Shown in pieces: positions 1 through 8,685 of a DNA stretch of 64,000 nt. Under the pieces are notes generated by a model. The model did no database searches. It was not told the origin of the DNA and saw nothing but the letters and a program-made list of their open reading frames with translations. Positions within the stretch are counted from its first letter, which is position 1; every line of letters starts with the position of its first letter. The stretch is from the NCBI RefSeq assembly GCF_001420005.1, contig NZ_LJAK01000003.1, positions 310,001 to 374,000 on the forward strand. Reading direction: 5' to 3'. A program made the translations under genes and the position numbers. The DNA is from Loktanella sp. 3ANDIMAR09 (lineage in GTDB: Bacteria; Pseudomonadota; Alphaproteobacteria; Rhodobacterales; Rhodobacteraceae).

Positions 1-873
1 ACCGGCATCAGCCAGCGGGCCAAAGATGGCGGCGGCGATACCGGGGCGGTCGGCGACCGAAATCAGGGTCATCTTTGCCTCGTCACGGGAATAGGCCACA
101 CCGGCCACGACGTTGTTTTCCATTATGTCCTCCTCGGCGCACACCAGCGTGCCCGCATTGTCTGATGGTTCTTCGAAACTGGACAGCACCCGCAGTTTCA
201 CGCGGTAGCGCATCGCCAGTTCGACCGAACGGGTCTGCAACACCTTGGCCCCCAGGGAGGCCAGTTCCAGCATTTCCTCGAACGCGATGCGGTCCAGTTT
301 GCGCGCCTTGCTCGTGATGCGCGGGTCGGTGGTATAGACGCCGTCCACGTCCGTGTAGATATCGCAGCGTTCCGCACCGAATGCGGCGGCAAAGGCGACG
401 GCGGTCGTGTCAGACCCGCCGCGCCCAAGCGTCGTGATCCGGCCTTCGGGGCTGATCCCCTGAAAACCTGCGACCACCGCGACCTTCATGCCGTCGGCGA
501 ATTTCGCCTCGATGTTGTCGGTCGGGATCGCCTCGATCCGGGCGTTGGCATGCGCGGACGTCGTCTGCACCGGCACCTGCCAGCCCTGCCACGACCGTGC
601 GGGAATATCCATTTCCTGCAACCGCAGCGCCATCAGACCGGCGGTGACGTTTTCGCCCGACGACACCACGGCATCATATTCGCGCGCGTCATACAGCGGG
701 GACGTCTCGTTGACCCAGCCCACCAGCTCGTTCGTCTTGCCCGACATCGCCGACACCACGACGATCACGTTGTAGCCATTGGCCACCTCGCGTGCCACGC
801 GTTTGGACGCCCGCGCGATGCGGTCAAGGTTTGCGACCGAAGTGCCGCCGAATTTCATCACGAGGGTGGGCAT
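1..873 (-). CDS. lysC: Aspartate kinase, 5' part only (runs off the window)
   Basis: Phosphorylates L-aspartate, the first step to lysine, threonine, methionine and diaminopimelate, in the cytoplasm. The 291 visible residues open with [13 protein letters not shown], the aspartokinase nucleotide-binding signature, and contain [15 protein letters not shown] and [14 protein letters not shown], the conserved aspartate-binding part. The family is usually about 410 residues, so most of the C-terminal ACT regulatory region lies beyond position 1. The ATG at 873 is right because the family motif begins within a few residues of it. The next gene upstream, the SDR, reads the same way and stops 69 bp before this start. 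Confidence 0.96.
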   Translation of the reverse strand, partial: MPTLVMKFGGTSVANLDRIARASKRVAREVANGYNVIVVVSAMSGKTNELVGWVNETSPLYDAREYDAVVSSGENVTAGLMALRLQEMDIPARSWQGWQVPVQTTSAHANARIEAIPTDNIEAKFADGMKVAVVAGFQGISPEGRITTLGRGGSDTTAVAFAAAFGAERCDIYTDVDGVYTTDPRITSKARKLDRIAFEEMLELASLGAKVLQTRSVELAMRYRVKLRVLSSFEEPSDNAGTLVCAEEDIMENNVVAGVAYSRDEAKMTLISVADRPGIAAAIFGPLADAG

Positions 874-942
874 GTCTGGTCCCCATTCTGTTCCGACAGG
901 CGCTTTAAGCCAGCACCGGCCCAAGGGCAATGCGTATCGCCG

Positions 943-1590
943 TCAAACCGGGTGGGTTTGGCCGTCCCAGGTCAGAAATTCGCCCGTCGTGGCCAGCGAC
1001 AGCGCGGCAAAGCGTCTGATCAATCCGGCAGCGGACGCCTCTGGCGTGATCGCCGCCGTGGCCCCGCCCATGTCGGTCTGCACCCAACCGGGGTGATAGA
1101 TGCCGACGGCGATCCCCTTTGGGGCCAGGTCATGCGCCAGGTTGCGGCCAAGGTTCAGCGCCGCGGCCTTGGATGCGCGGTAGGCATAGCGGCCGCCGTT
1201 GGCCAGCGTGTTCGATCCCAGTTGCGACGAAATGATCACGATCTTGCCGCCCGCCCGGCGCAGATGCGGCAGCACGGCCTGCACCGTCAGAAACACACCC
1301 GTGACATTCACGGCAAAGGACTGCGCCCAGATGTCGGGGGAATATCCGTGATCCAGCGTCTCATCGCCGTCCAGTAGCACGCCCGCGTTGCACACCAGCA
1401 GATCCAGCCCACGGTCGCCCAGCGTGCCCGCCAGATCGCACTGGCTGTCCGGGTCGGTCACATCCAGCTGCACGAACGGTCCGTTTGCTGCGTCGCGATG
1501 CGTGCCCAGAACATCCCGGCCGTCCGCCAGCATCGCGTCCAGCAGGGCGCGCCCGATGCCGCGATTGGCCCCCGTGATCAATGTGGTCAT
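943..1590 (-). CDS. SDR-family NAD(P)-dependent oxidoreductase
   Basis: A 215-residue short-chain dehydrogenase/reductase. The dinucleotide-binding TGANRGIG motif is at the N-terminus, NAG follows near residue 70, and the catalytic part has SS..., then YAYRASK with Tyr and Lys in the YxxxK arrangement. The substrate cannot be told from sequence; short single-domain members like this are often called CsgA-type or carbonyl reductases. It lies between lysC and DUF1178 on the same strand, 13 bp after the DUF1178 stop, so the DUF1178-SDR pair may be co-transcribed. Proline- and glycine-rich but otherwise ordinary. Confidence 0.9.
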   Translation of the reverse strand: MTTLITGANRGIGRALLDAMLADGRDVLGTHRDAANGPFVQLDVTDPDSQCDLAGTLGDRGLDLLVCNAGVLLDGDETLDHGYSPDIWAQSFAVNVTGVFLTVQAVLPHLRRAGGKIVIISSQLGSNTLANGGRYAYRASKAAALNLGRNLAHDLAPKGIAVGIYHPGWVQTDMGGATAAITPEASAAGLIRRFAALSLATTGEFLTWDGQTHPV

Positions 1591-1603
1591 GGCGTCGTCC
1601 CTT

Positions 1604-1990
1604 TTAGTTGGTTGATTTGCGCGACCGGAACGGCAGCGGCAGGACCGGCACCTCGTCCGCGATCAATGCGCGGACCTCTGCGCCCGTCGCCTCGCCGTAG
1701 ATGGGGCGTTCGGGGGCGCTGCCGTCATGCTGTGCGCGTGCCTCCTTGGCGAATGATCCACCGACATAGGTCGCCGTGCTCTCGACATGTTTCCGCAGCT
1801 TTTCCAGCGGGGCGGGGTCGGGGGCCTTGGCTTGCACCTTGGGCGCCATCAGCGCCTTTTTGACGCGGATGGACCCACAGGTCGGACAGGACAAATGTCC
1901 TGATCCGGACAGGCTGTCATAGGCTGCCGCATTGGCAAACCAACTGTCAAAGCTGTGGTCATTGTCGCAGATCAGACTGTAACGGATCAC
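1604..1990 (-). CDS. DUF1178 family protein
   Basis: A 128-residue protein of the proteobacterial DUF1178 family, whose function is unknown. It begins MIRYSLICDNDHSFDSWF and has a CPTCGS pair near residue 36, so an N-terminal zinc-ribbon-like fold (C..H and CxxC) is likely. The middle is charged and low-complexity, and the C-terminal third (PIYGEATGAEVRALIADEVPVLPLPF) is the part that is conserved in the family. It heads a short minus-strand group with the SDR gene. Divergent from the HDAC-family gene at 2099; about 108 bp between the two starts must hold both promoters. Confidence 0.88.
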   Translation of the reverse strand: MIRYSLICDNDHSFDSWFANAAAYDSLSGSGHLSCPTCGSIRVKKALMAPKVQAKAPDPAPLEKLRKHVESTATYVGGSFAKEARAQHDGSAPERPIYGEATGAEVRALIADEVPVLPLPFRSRKSTN

Positions 1991-2098
1991 CGGCGCGGTC
2001 CCTTGTGTGATGACATTTATCTAAGGCGTCCGGCGTCGCATGCAAATGCCTGTCATGCGGTGGTGGCGATCTGACCTTGCGCCACTAGGTTAGGCCAC

Positions 2099-3220
2099 AT
2101 GCAGCCGCCAGTTTTCATCGGGTCCGAGATCTACCGCCATTCGTCCTACGGACCGTTCCACCCGCTGCGGGTGCCGCGCGTGTCCACAGTGATGGACATG
2201 TGCCGTGCGATGGGGTGGTTGCCCGCCGATCAATACCTGAACTCTCCGCGCGCCAAACCTGCCGCCCTGCTGTCCTTTCACACGCCCGAATACATCGCAG
2301 CCCTGCAACAGGCGGAACGCGATCAATCCGTCACCGACGCTGTCCGCGCCCGTCATGCGCTGGGCACATCCAACAACCCCGTGTTTCCCGAAATGTGGCG
2401 CAGGCCCGCCACCTCTGCCGGGGCCGCGATGCTGGCCGGAGAGCTGTTGCGTGACGGTGGCACCGTGTTCACGCCCGCAGGCGGCACGCACCACGGCTTT
2501 CCCGACCGGGCGGGCGGGTTCTGCTATCTCAACGATCCTGTGCTGGGCATCCAGTCGGTCCGCCGCAGCGGCGCGCGCCGGGTCGCCTATATCGACATCG
2601 ACGCGCATCACTGCGACGGGGTCGATCATGCCTTTCGCGACGATCCCGACACGCTGCTGATTTCCACGCACGAGGACGGTCGCTGGCCGCGCACCGGCGC
2701 GCTGGACGATACGGGCGCGGGCAATGTGTTCAACGTCCCCCTGCCGCGCGGTGCATGTGACGACGATATGGCGCTGGTGCGCGACGCCGTCATCCTGCCC
2801 GCGCTGACCGCATTCCGCCCCGATGCCATCGTCCTGCAATGCGGGGGCGACGCGGTGGACGAGGACCCGCAATCGCGCCTGTCGCTGTCGAACAATGCGC
2901 ATTGGGACGTGTTGCGGGCGATCCTGCCACTTGCGCCACGGCTGATGGTGCTGGGGGGCGGTGGCTACAACCCGTGGTCCGTCGGACGGTTGTGGACCGG
3001 CAACTGGGCCATCCTGAACGGTCACGCCATCCCCGACACCCTGCCAATCGCGGCGCAAAACGTTCTGTCCGCCTTGCGGTGGGACGGGCAGCGCCGGGTC
3101 AAGGTGCCGCCGGACCACTGGATCACCACGCTGCGCGACGCACCGCGCCATGGGCCGGTCCACACCCAAACCCGCGATGCAGCAAGGCAACTGGCCGGGC
3201 GGCTACGGGCTTGGGCCTGA
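2099..3220 (+). CDS. Histone deacetylase-family (AcuC/HDAC-like) deacetylase
   Basis: A 373-residue zinc amidohydrolase of the arginase/deacetylase fold. The residues that shape the active site are visible: GGTHHGFPDRAGGFCYLND holds the tandem histidines, and YIDIDAHHCDGVDHAF carries the zinc-binding Asp and His. A GGGGYN loop near residue 286 matches the family. Bacterial members act on acetyl-lysine (as AcuC on acetyl-CoA synthetase) or on acetylpolyamines; the substrate cannot be decided here. It precedes modA by 42 bp and could share its transcript, but no functional link to molybdate is evident. Confidence 0.9.
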   Translation: MQPPVFIGSEIYRHSSYGPFHPLRVPRVSTVMDMCRAMGWLPADQYLNSPRAKPAALLSFHTPEYIAALQQAERDQSVTDAVRARHALGTSNNPVFPEMWRRPATSAGAAMLAGELLRDGGTVFTPAGGTHHGFPDRAGGFCYLNDPVLGIQSVRRSGARRVAYIDIDAHHCDGVDHAFRDDPDTLLISTHEDGRWPRTGALDDTGAGNVFNVPLPRGACDDDMALVRDAVILPALTAFRPDAIVLQCGGDAVDEDPQSRLSLSNNAHWDVLRAILPLAPRLMVLGGGGYNPWSVGRLWTGNWAILNGHAIPDTLPIAAQNVLSALRWDGQRRVKVPPDHWITTLRDAPRHGPVHTQTRDAARQLAGRLRAWA

Positions 3221-3262
3221 TGCCACCTTGCCCCCGCGCCGGACAGACAGGATAGTCGCCGC

Positions 3263-4000
3263 ATGAAACACCTCTTTGCCTTGCTTCTGTCGCTTCTGCC
3301 CGGTCTGACCGCGGCGCAGGGCGTCACCGTCTTTGCCGCCGCCAGCCTCAAGGAACCGCTGGACCAGATCGCCCTGACACAGCCGGATGTGACAGTAACC
3401 TACGCAGGCAGCGGCACGCTGGCGCGGCAGGTCATGGCGGGCGCGCCTGCCGATCTTGTGGTCCTTGCCCATCCCGACTGGATGGACGCGCTGGAACAGG
3501 ACGACGTGTTGGTGCCCGGCAGCCGCGTGGACCTGTTGTCGAACGAAATCGTCCTTGTCGCGCCACAAGAGACGCCCGCATTGGATCTGACCCCGGGCGC
3601 GTTGACCGATGCCCTTGGCCCCGATGGACGCCTCGCCATTGGTCTGACGGCATCGGTTCCGGCAGGGATCTACGGACGTGAGGCGCTTTTATCGCTGGGC
3701 CTCTGGGACGCCGTTTCAAACCGCCTTGCCGAAACCGATTCCGTGCGCAGTGCGCTGGCCCTCGTCGCACGTGGCGAGGCACCACTCGGCCTTGTCTATG
3801 CAACCGATGCGCGGGTTGAACCGACGCTCAAGGTGGTCGCCCGTTTCCCGCAAGGTAGCCACGCACCGATCCTGTATCAGGCCGCGGTTGTCCGGGGTGA
3901 AAACGAGGATGCAGCACAGGCTCTCTTGCGTGCGTTGCAATCACCCGAGGGTCTGACCGCCTTTGTCGGGGCCGGGTTCCTGCCCGCGGGTCAGCCGTGA
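3263..4000 (+). CDS. modA: Molybdate ABC transporter, periplasmic binding protein
   Basis: A 245-residue periplasmic molybdate-binding protein. It has a Sec signal peptide (MKHLFALLLSLLPGLTAAQG) and the ModA features VFAAASLKEPLDQIA and a serine-containing TYAGSGTLARQ loop that binds the oxyanion, followed by LVVLAHPDWMDAL. The length fits the family. The stop overlaps the start of modB (ATGA-type overlap at 3997-4000), so the two are translationally coupled. Only 42 bp separate it from the upstream deacetylase gene, and I see no ModE-like palindrome there. Confidence 0.95.
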   Translation: MKHLFALLLSLLPGLTAAQGVTVFAAASLKEPLDQIALTQPDVTVTYAGSGTLARQVMAGAPADLVVLAHPDWMDALEQDDVLVPGSRVDLLSNEIVLVAPQETPALDLTPGALTDALGPDGRLAIGLTASVPAGIYGREALLSLGLWDAVSNRLAETDSVRSALALVARGEAPLGLVYATDARVEPTLKVVARFPQGSHAPILYQAAVVRGENEDAAQALLRALQSPEGLTAFVGAGFLPAGQP

Positions 4001-4692
4001 CGCTGGGCCTTGATCCAGCCACCTGGGGGGCTGTCCTGCTGTCACTGCGCATTGCTGCAGTCGCCACGCTGTGCAGCTTGCCGCTGGCCATCGCCGTCGC
4101 ATGGCTACTGGCCCGCAAGCAGTTCTGGGGGCGGGGTCTGCTGAACGGGCTGGTGCATCTGCCGCTGGTGCTGCCGCCCGTGGTCACGGGCTATCTGCTG
4201 TTGGTGCTGTTCGGCACCCAGGGTCCCATCGGTGGCTGGTTGCGCGACACGCTGGGCGTCACGCTGGCATTCCGCTGGACAGGGGCCGCACTCGCTGCTG
4301 CAATCATGGCGTTTCCCCTGGTGGTCCGCGCGATCCGTCTGGGGTTCGAGGCCGTCGATCCGGGGCTCGAGGATGCGGCCGCGACCCTTGGCGCCAGCCG
4401 CACCCGCATTTTCGCAACCGTGACACTGCCGCTGATCGGTCCGGCCGTGCTGGCAGGGGCGGTGCTGGGCTTTGCCAAGGCGCTGGGCGAATTCGGTGCC
4501 ACCATCACATTCGTTGCCGCGATCCCCGGCCAGACCCAAACAATCCCGACGGCGATCTACGGGCTGTTGCAGGTGCCGGGCAGTGACGGGGCGGTGGCGG
4601 TTCTGGTGACCATCTCCATCGTTCTGGCGCTGGGCACATTGGCGCTGGCCGAGGCGCTGTCGCGCCGGATGCAACGGCGGATCAGAGGATGA
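3997..4692 (+). CDS. modB: Molybdate ABC transporter permease
   Basis: A 231-residue inner-membrane permease of the ModB type with about five hydrophobic segments. The cytoplasmic EAA loop that docks with the ATPase is visible as EAVDPGLEDAAATLGASRTRIF near residues 112-132. GYLLLVLFGTQGPIGGWL is also typical of ModB/CysT permeases. It starts GTG at 3997 inside the end of modA and ends overlapping modC by 4 nt, the usual modABC order. Specificity for molybdate over tungstate is taken from the neighbouring ModA. Confidence 0.95.
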   Translation: MTLGLDPATWGAVLLSLRIAAVATLCSLPLAIAVAWLLARKQFWGRGLLNGLVHLPLVLPPVVTGYLLLVLFGTQGPIGGWLRDTLGVTLAFRWTGAALAAAIMAFPLVVRAIRLGFEAVDPGLEDAAATLGASRTRIFATVTLPLIGPAVLAGAVLGFAKALGEFGATITFVAAIPGQTQTIPTAIYGLLQVPGSDGAVAVLVTISIVLALGTLALAEALSRRMQRRIRG

Positions 4693-5744
4693 TCGATGTC
4701 GCGGTTCAAAAACGGTTGGGTGATTTCACACTGGACGCGCAGTTTGCGGCCCCCGACGGGATCACCGCGATCTTTGGTCGGTCGGGGTCGGGAAAAACCA
4801 GTCTGATCAACGTCGTCGCCGGATTGCTGCAACCCGACGCAGGCCATGTGCGCATCGACGGGACGGACCTGACACAGGTGCCGGTGAGGCGGCGGCGGAT
4901 CGGCTATGTTTTTCAGGATGCGCGGCTTTTCCCGCATCTGAGTGTGGCCCAGAACCTCGCCTACGGCGGCACCCATGACCGGGAGGCCGTGATCGACATG
5001 CTGGGGCTGGGTGCGTTGCTGGACCGCCGCCCGGCGAAACTTTCGGGTGGTGAGACATCCCGCGTGGCCCTTGGCCGCGCGCTGATGAGCAACCCGCAGC
5101 TGCTGTTGATGGACGAACCACTCGCCGCCCTCGACACCCCGCGCAAGGCAGAGGTGATGGGCTATCTCGAACGTCTGCGTGATCGGTCGCAGGTCCCGAT
5201 CCTCTATGTCAGTCACGACATGTCAGAGGTCGCCCGCCTGTCCCGCACCCTTGTCATCATGGACGCAGGCCGCGTGGTCCGCGCGGGTCCGGTGGCAGAG
5301 GTGTTGTCAGACCCGCAGGCCGTCCCGCTGGTTGGCGTGCGCGACGCGGGTGCGGTGCTGACCGGGCGCGTGCAGGCCTTTGATGCGGACGATGAACTGA
5401 CGCAGGTCGCGCTGTCCTCTGCCACGCTGACCTTGCCGGGGCGGTTGGGGCCTGTGGGCGCGCAGGTCCGTCTGCGGGTTCCGGCGCAGGACGTGATCCT
5501 GTCGACGCAGGCTCCCATCGACATCAGTGCGCTGAACGTGCTGCCCTGCCGGATCGCCACGCTGATCGAGGGGCAGGGACCGGGCGTTGCCGTGTCGCTG
5601 ACCTGCGGCACAGACCGCCTGCTTGCGCGGATCACCCGCCGGTCCGCCCGCGCAATGGGACTGCGCGTCGGACAAGAGGTGCATGCCATACTCAAGGCGA
5701 CGGCCATCGCGGCGGCAGACGTGGGAACAGGGGACGCGCCATGA
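4689..5744 (+). CDS. modC: Molybdate ABC transporter ATP-binding protein
   Basis: A 351-residue ATPase energising molybdate uptake. It shows Walker A (GRSGSGKTS), the Q loop (YVFQDARLFPHL), a slightly non-canonical signature LSGGETSRVALGRAL, Walker B (LLLMDEPLAALD) and the switch His (YVSHDMSE). Residues 220-350 form the C-terminal MOP/TOBE region (RVQAFDADDELTQVAL...) that binds oxyanion in ModC. Starts by overlapping modB and ends overlapping gntK by 4 nt, so four genes are coupled in a row. Confidence 0.95.
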   Translation: MIDVAVQKRLGDFTLDAQFAAPDGITAIFGRSGSGKTSLINVVAGLLQPDAGHVRIDGTDLTQVPVRRRRIGYVFQDARLFPHLSVAQNLAYGGTHDREAVIDMLGLGALLDRRPAKLSGGETSRVALGRALMSNPQLLLMDEPLAALDTPRKAEVMGYLERLRDRSQVPILYVSHDMSEVARLSRTLVIMDAGRVVRAGPVAEVLSDPQAVPLVGVRDAGAVLTGRVQAFDADDELTQVALSSATLTLPGRLGPVGAQVRLRVPAQDVILSTQAPIDISALNVLPCRIATLIEGQGPGVAVSLTCGTDRLLARITRRSARAMGLRVGQEVHAILKATAIAAADVGTGDAP

Positions 5745-6229
5745 AAATCATCGTCATGGGGGTATCTGGCTGCGGCAAAAGCCTGATCGGAGAGATGCTG
5801 GCCGATGAAATCGGCCTGCCGTTTCTGGACGGTGACGACCTGCATCCGCCCGCAAACATTGCCAAGATGTCGGATGGCAAGCCATTGAACGATGCCGACC
5901 GCGCACCCTGGCTGGATGCGGTGGGAGAGGCGCTTGCCGCCTGCGATCGGGTCATCGCCTGTTCGGCGCTGAAACGCATCTACCGCGACCGGATCAGGGC
6001 TGCCGCAGGTACGGTTTGTTTTGTCCATCTGGCAGGCGACAGGGCGGTGCTGCTGGACCGTGTGTCATCGCGGCCCGGTCATTTCATGCCGGCGGATTTG
6101 CTGGACAGCCAGTGCGAGGCGCTGGAACCACCCGGCAGCGACGAACGCGCCGTGACGGTCGATATCGACGCGACACCCGATCAGGTGCTGGCCGCGATCA
6201 TGGCAACCGGTCTGTGCGATGCAGCGTGA
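5741..6229 (+). CDS. gntK: Gluconokinase
   Basis: A 162-residue P-loop kinase that phosphorylates D-gluconate to 6-phosphogluconate. It has the P-loop GVSGCGKS, FLDGDDLHPPANIAKMSDGKPLNDADRAPWL, ACSALKRIYRDRIR and RPGHFMPADLLDSQ, all characteristic of the GntK/IdnK family; the length fits. The Cys in the P-loop and the missing Thr after KS (usually GSGKST) are minor variants. It is the fourth cistron of the mod run (ATGA overlap), an unexpected partner for molybdate transport. Its 3' end overlaps the convergent RNA methyltransferase gene by 32 bp. Confidence 0.93.
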   Translation: MKIIVMGVSGCGKSLIGEMLADEIGLPFLDGDDLHPPANIAKMSDGKPLNDADRAPWLDAVGEALAACDRVIACSALKRIYRDRIRAAAGTVCFVHLAGDRAVLLDRVSSRPGHFMPADLLDSQCEALEPPGSDERAVTVDIDATPDQVLAAIMATGLCDAA

Positions 6230-7310
6230 TGCGCAGGCCGCCATGCGGCACGGTGATCCGCGTCGGGGTAAACGGCAGGCCGGTCGCGCTGGCCAGTGAT
6301 GCCTCGCTGGTGACGACACCCACGCGCCAGCCGCTGAACCGGTCCAGCAGCGTTTTGCCCAAGGCCCCATACAGCGGATAGAGCAGTTTCTTGTTCCCGA
6401 TTCGCGCACCGTAAGGCGGGTTCACGATCACCAGCCCCGGCGGCCCGTCGGGGCGTTGCAGGTCGCTGACGGCGTGGTGGGTGAATGTCGCGCAATCCGC
6501 GACGCCAGCGCGGGCGGCGTTTTTCGCAGCCATGCCGACAGCCCCGGTGTCGCGGTCGGACCCATAAAAATGCAGATCCTGCGACGCGACCGGATCGCGT
6601 TTCAGCGCGGCGAACGCACCGGGGTCGTAGGTTGCAAGATGCTGGAACGCGAATTCTCGACTGCGACCCGGTTGCAGGCCTGCCGCAATCTCTGCCGCCT
6701 CGATCACGAATGTCCCTGATCCACACATCGGATCGACGACGGATTCTGTCCCCCTGTAGCCGCATTCGGCCAGAAAGAGTGCGGCGAGCGTTTCGCGCAT
6801 CGGGGCCTTGCCGACCCATTCCTTGTGCCCGCGTTTGTGCAGGCTCTCGCCGCTGGTATCGATGCTGAAGGTGACGGTGTTGTCGGCAATCCGCACCTTG
6901 AGCGTGACAGGGGCATCGGCGGCGATGGTGGTGCCCAACTCTTCTTTCAGGGCGGTTTCGATGCGTTGGGTCGCGGCGCGGCCGTGGTAGATCTTGGACC
7001 GTTTGTCGGTTGCGACCTCGACCCGGACGGGCACGTCAGGGCGCAGGTATGCGGCCCAGGGAAATTTGCGCGCGCGTTTGTCCAGCTGCGCGAGGTGGAA
7101 CGCCAGAAACGACCCGATCCGCACCAGCACGCGCCCCGTGCCGCGCAAGTCAAGGTTCGCGCGCCAGACGTCGGTCCAATCGCCCTGAAACGTCACGCCA
7201 CCCGGCACGGTGACTGCATCGGCAAAGCCTGCGGCGCGGGCCTCGGCCCGGACGGCGTGTTCAAGCCCGGGCGGGGCAGAGAGGAATATTTCAAAGCGGT
7301 GATCTGTCAT
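6198..7310 (-). CDS. THUMP-domain class I SAM-dependent RNA methyltransferase
   Basis: A 370-residue protein resembling the N-terminal methyltransferase half of E. coli RlmL (YcbY) and the YpsC family. An N-terminal THUMP RNA-binding region (residues about 45-155) precedes a Rossmann methyltransferase with DPMCGSGTFVIEAAE as the SAM motif and the base-flipping NPPYGARIGN motif. The likely substrate is a guanine or adenine in 23S rRNA or tRNA; the exact target is not decidable. It is alone on the minus strand, and its upstream region contains an unusual AT-rich palindrome (7383-7402). Confidence 0.9.
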   Translation of the reverse strand: MTDHRFEIFLSAPPGLEHAVRAEARAAGFADAVTVPGGVTFQGDWTDVWRANLDLRGTGRVLVRIGSFLAFHLAQLDKRARKFPWAAYLRPDVPVRVEVATDKRSKIYHGRAATQRIETALKEELGTTIAADAPVTLKVRIADNTVTFSIDTSGESLHKRGHKEWVGKAPMRETLAALFLAECGYRGTESVVDPMCGSGTFVIEAAEIAAGLQPGRSREFAFQHLATYDPGAFAALKRDPVASQDLHFYGSDRDTGAVGMAAKNAARAGVADCATFTHHAVSDLQRPDGPPGLVIVNPPYGARIGNKKLLYPLYGALGKTLLDRFSGWRVGVVTSEASLASATGLPFTPTRITVPHGGLRITLHRTDRLP

Positions 7311-7382
7311 GCACAGGCCCTAACCCGCCCGCGCCGCGCCGCATAGGGCAAAGCGGTGGGCGGGATATATGTCGATTCCGTG

Positions 7383-7402
7383 ATGTTTCGCATGCGAAAC
7401 AT
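7383..7402. promoter_or_regulatory. Perfect 20-bp palindrome in an AT-rich island
   Basis: ATGTTTCGCATGCGAAACAT reads the same on both strands. It lies about 73 bp upstream of the methyltransferase start and 70 bp after the transglycosylase stop. About 35 bp of AT-rich sequence follow it, unlike the surrounding GC-rich DNA. Half-sites TGTTTC/GAAACA resemble those of ParB parS sites, but the centre is 6 nt rather than 4. A dimeric repressor site is equally possible. Confidence 0.5.
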
Positions 7403-7471
7403 ATTATGTAATGAAAACATATATTTATGTGGCGCACGCTGGGTTAACACCGCAGATGTTGTGTCCGGCCC

Positions 7472-8635
7472 CTAGAGCGCGTTCAGCAAATCCAGCGTGG
7501 GCCAAGCGTCGGCAGGCAGGCCGCGGCGTGCCTGTTCCTGCTGAACCGCCTCTCGGGTCTTTTCGCCCAGGATGCCATCGGCACCGCCGACATCGTAGCC
7601 CAGCCCCTGAAGCCGCTCTTGCAGTTGCACCATCTGGTCGCCTGACAGGCCGGGGGCCGCGTTGCCGGCGTCATAGACCGGCGCGCCATTGATACGGGTC
7701 GCGAAATAGGCGGCCGTCAGCACATAGGTCAGCGACTGGTTCCATTCGAAATAGACGCGAAAGTTCGGATAGGCAAAAAACGCAGGCCCGTTGCGCCCCA
7801 TCGGCAACAGGACCGAGGCAGGCAGGCTGCCAGCGGGGGCGGCACCGTTGCGGATGTCGACGCCCAAGGCACGCCATTGATCGACGGTCATTTCCTTGTC
7901 CAGACCTGTCAGGGTCCAGTCCAGCCCGGCGGGCACGGTGATTTCCTGCAAGGCGGGCTGGTTCGGCACCCAGCCCAGATCGGCCAGCAGGGTGGCCGCC
8001 GACATCAGCGCGTCAGGGGCGGATGTCTTTAGCGTGACGTGGCCGTCGCCGTCGCCGTCGACACCGTTTTCGATGATGTCGCGCGGCAGCATCTGCACCT
8101 GACCGATTTCACCGGCCCAGGCACCCGTGGTGTCCAGCGGAAAGTCACCACGCTGATACAGTTCGATCGCGGCGATCAGTTCGGGGCGGAAAAGCTCTGG
8201 CCGGCGGCAGTCGTGGGCGAGGGTGAACAGCGCGTCGCGGGTGTTGAAATCACCCTGGATCTGGCCAAAGTCAGTTTCGAACGCCCAAAAGGCCAGCAGC
8301 ACCCCGCGCGGGATGCCGAAACGCGCCTCGATATCGTCAAAGATCCCGTCAAAGCGGTCGCCGTAAACCTGCGCGTTTTGCAGGCGGCTGGCGCTGATCA
8401 GGCGGCGCGAGAACGTGACGAAATCCAGTTGAAACACACCCTGTGCGCGGTCGGCGTTCAGCACCGACTGGTCGATGCTGGCGGTGTTCAGGAAATCGCG
8501 CGCCGCCTGCGGGTCGAGGCCAGCGGCGGTAGCCTCTGCCAGAACGCCCTGACGGAAACTGTCGATGGACCCGCCGCAGTCCTGGGCTGTGAGCGGGGTG
8601 GCGAGGCAGGTCAGGGCAAGCAGGGCGTGGCGCAT
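7472..8635 (-). CDS. Lytic murein transglycosylase (MltB family) with peptidoglycan-binding domain
   Basis: Cleaves the glycan backbone of peptidoglycan in the periplasm to 1,6-anhydromuropeptides. The 387-residue product has a signal peptide (MRHALLALTCLATPLTAQD), an SLT_2 catalytic region with LLAFWAFETDFGQIQG holding the catalytic Glu, and a C-terminal PG_binding_1 domain (DQMVQLQERLQGLGYDVGGADGILGEKTREAVQ). There is no lipobox Cys directly after the signal, although DCGG follows, so a soluble or loosely held enzyme is likelier than a lipoprotein. 50 bp separate it from the cobD stop. Confidence 0.93.
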   Translation of the reverse strand: MRHALLALTCLATPLTAQDCGGSIDSFRQGVLAEATAAGLDPQAARDFLNTASIDQSVLNADRAQGVFQLDFVTFSRRLISASRLQNAQVYGDRFDGIFDDIEARFGIPRGVLLAFWAFETDFGQIQGDFNTRDALFTLAHDCRRPELFRPELIAAIELYQRGDFPLDTTGAWAGEIGQVQMLPRDIIENGVDGDGDGHVTLKTSAPDALMSAATLLADLGWVPNQPALQEITVPAGLDWTLTGLDKEMTVDQWRALGVDIRNGAAPAGSLPASVLLPMGRNGPAFFAYPNFRVYFEWNQSLTYVLTAAYFATRINGAPVYDAGNAAPGLSGDQMVQLQERLQGLGYDVGGADGILGEKTREAVQQEQARRGLPADAWPTLDLLNAL

Positions 8636-8685
8636 GGGTTCGGTCCTTTGGTTGTTGGACCCTGATTAGCAAAGCGGAGGGCCGC

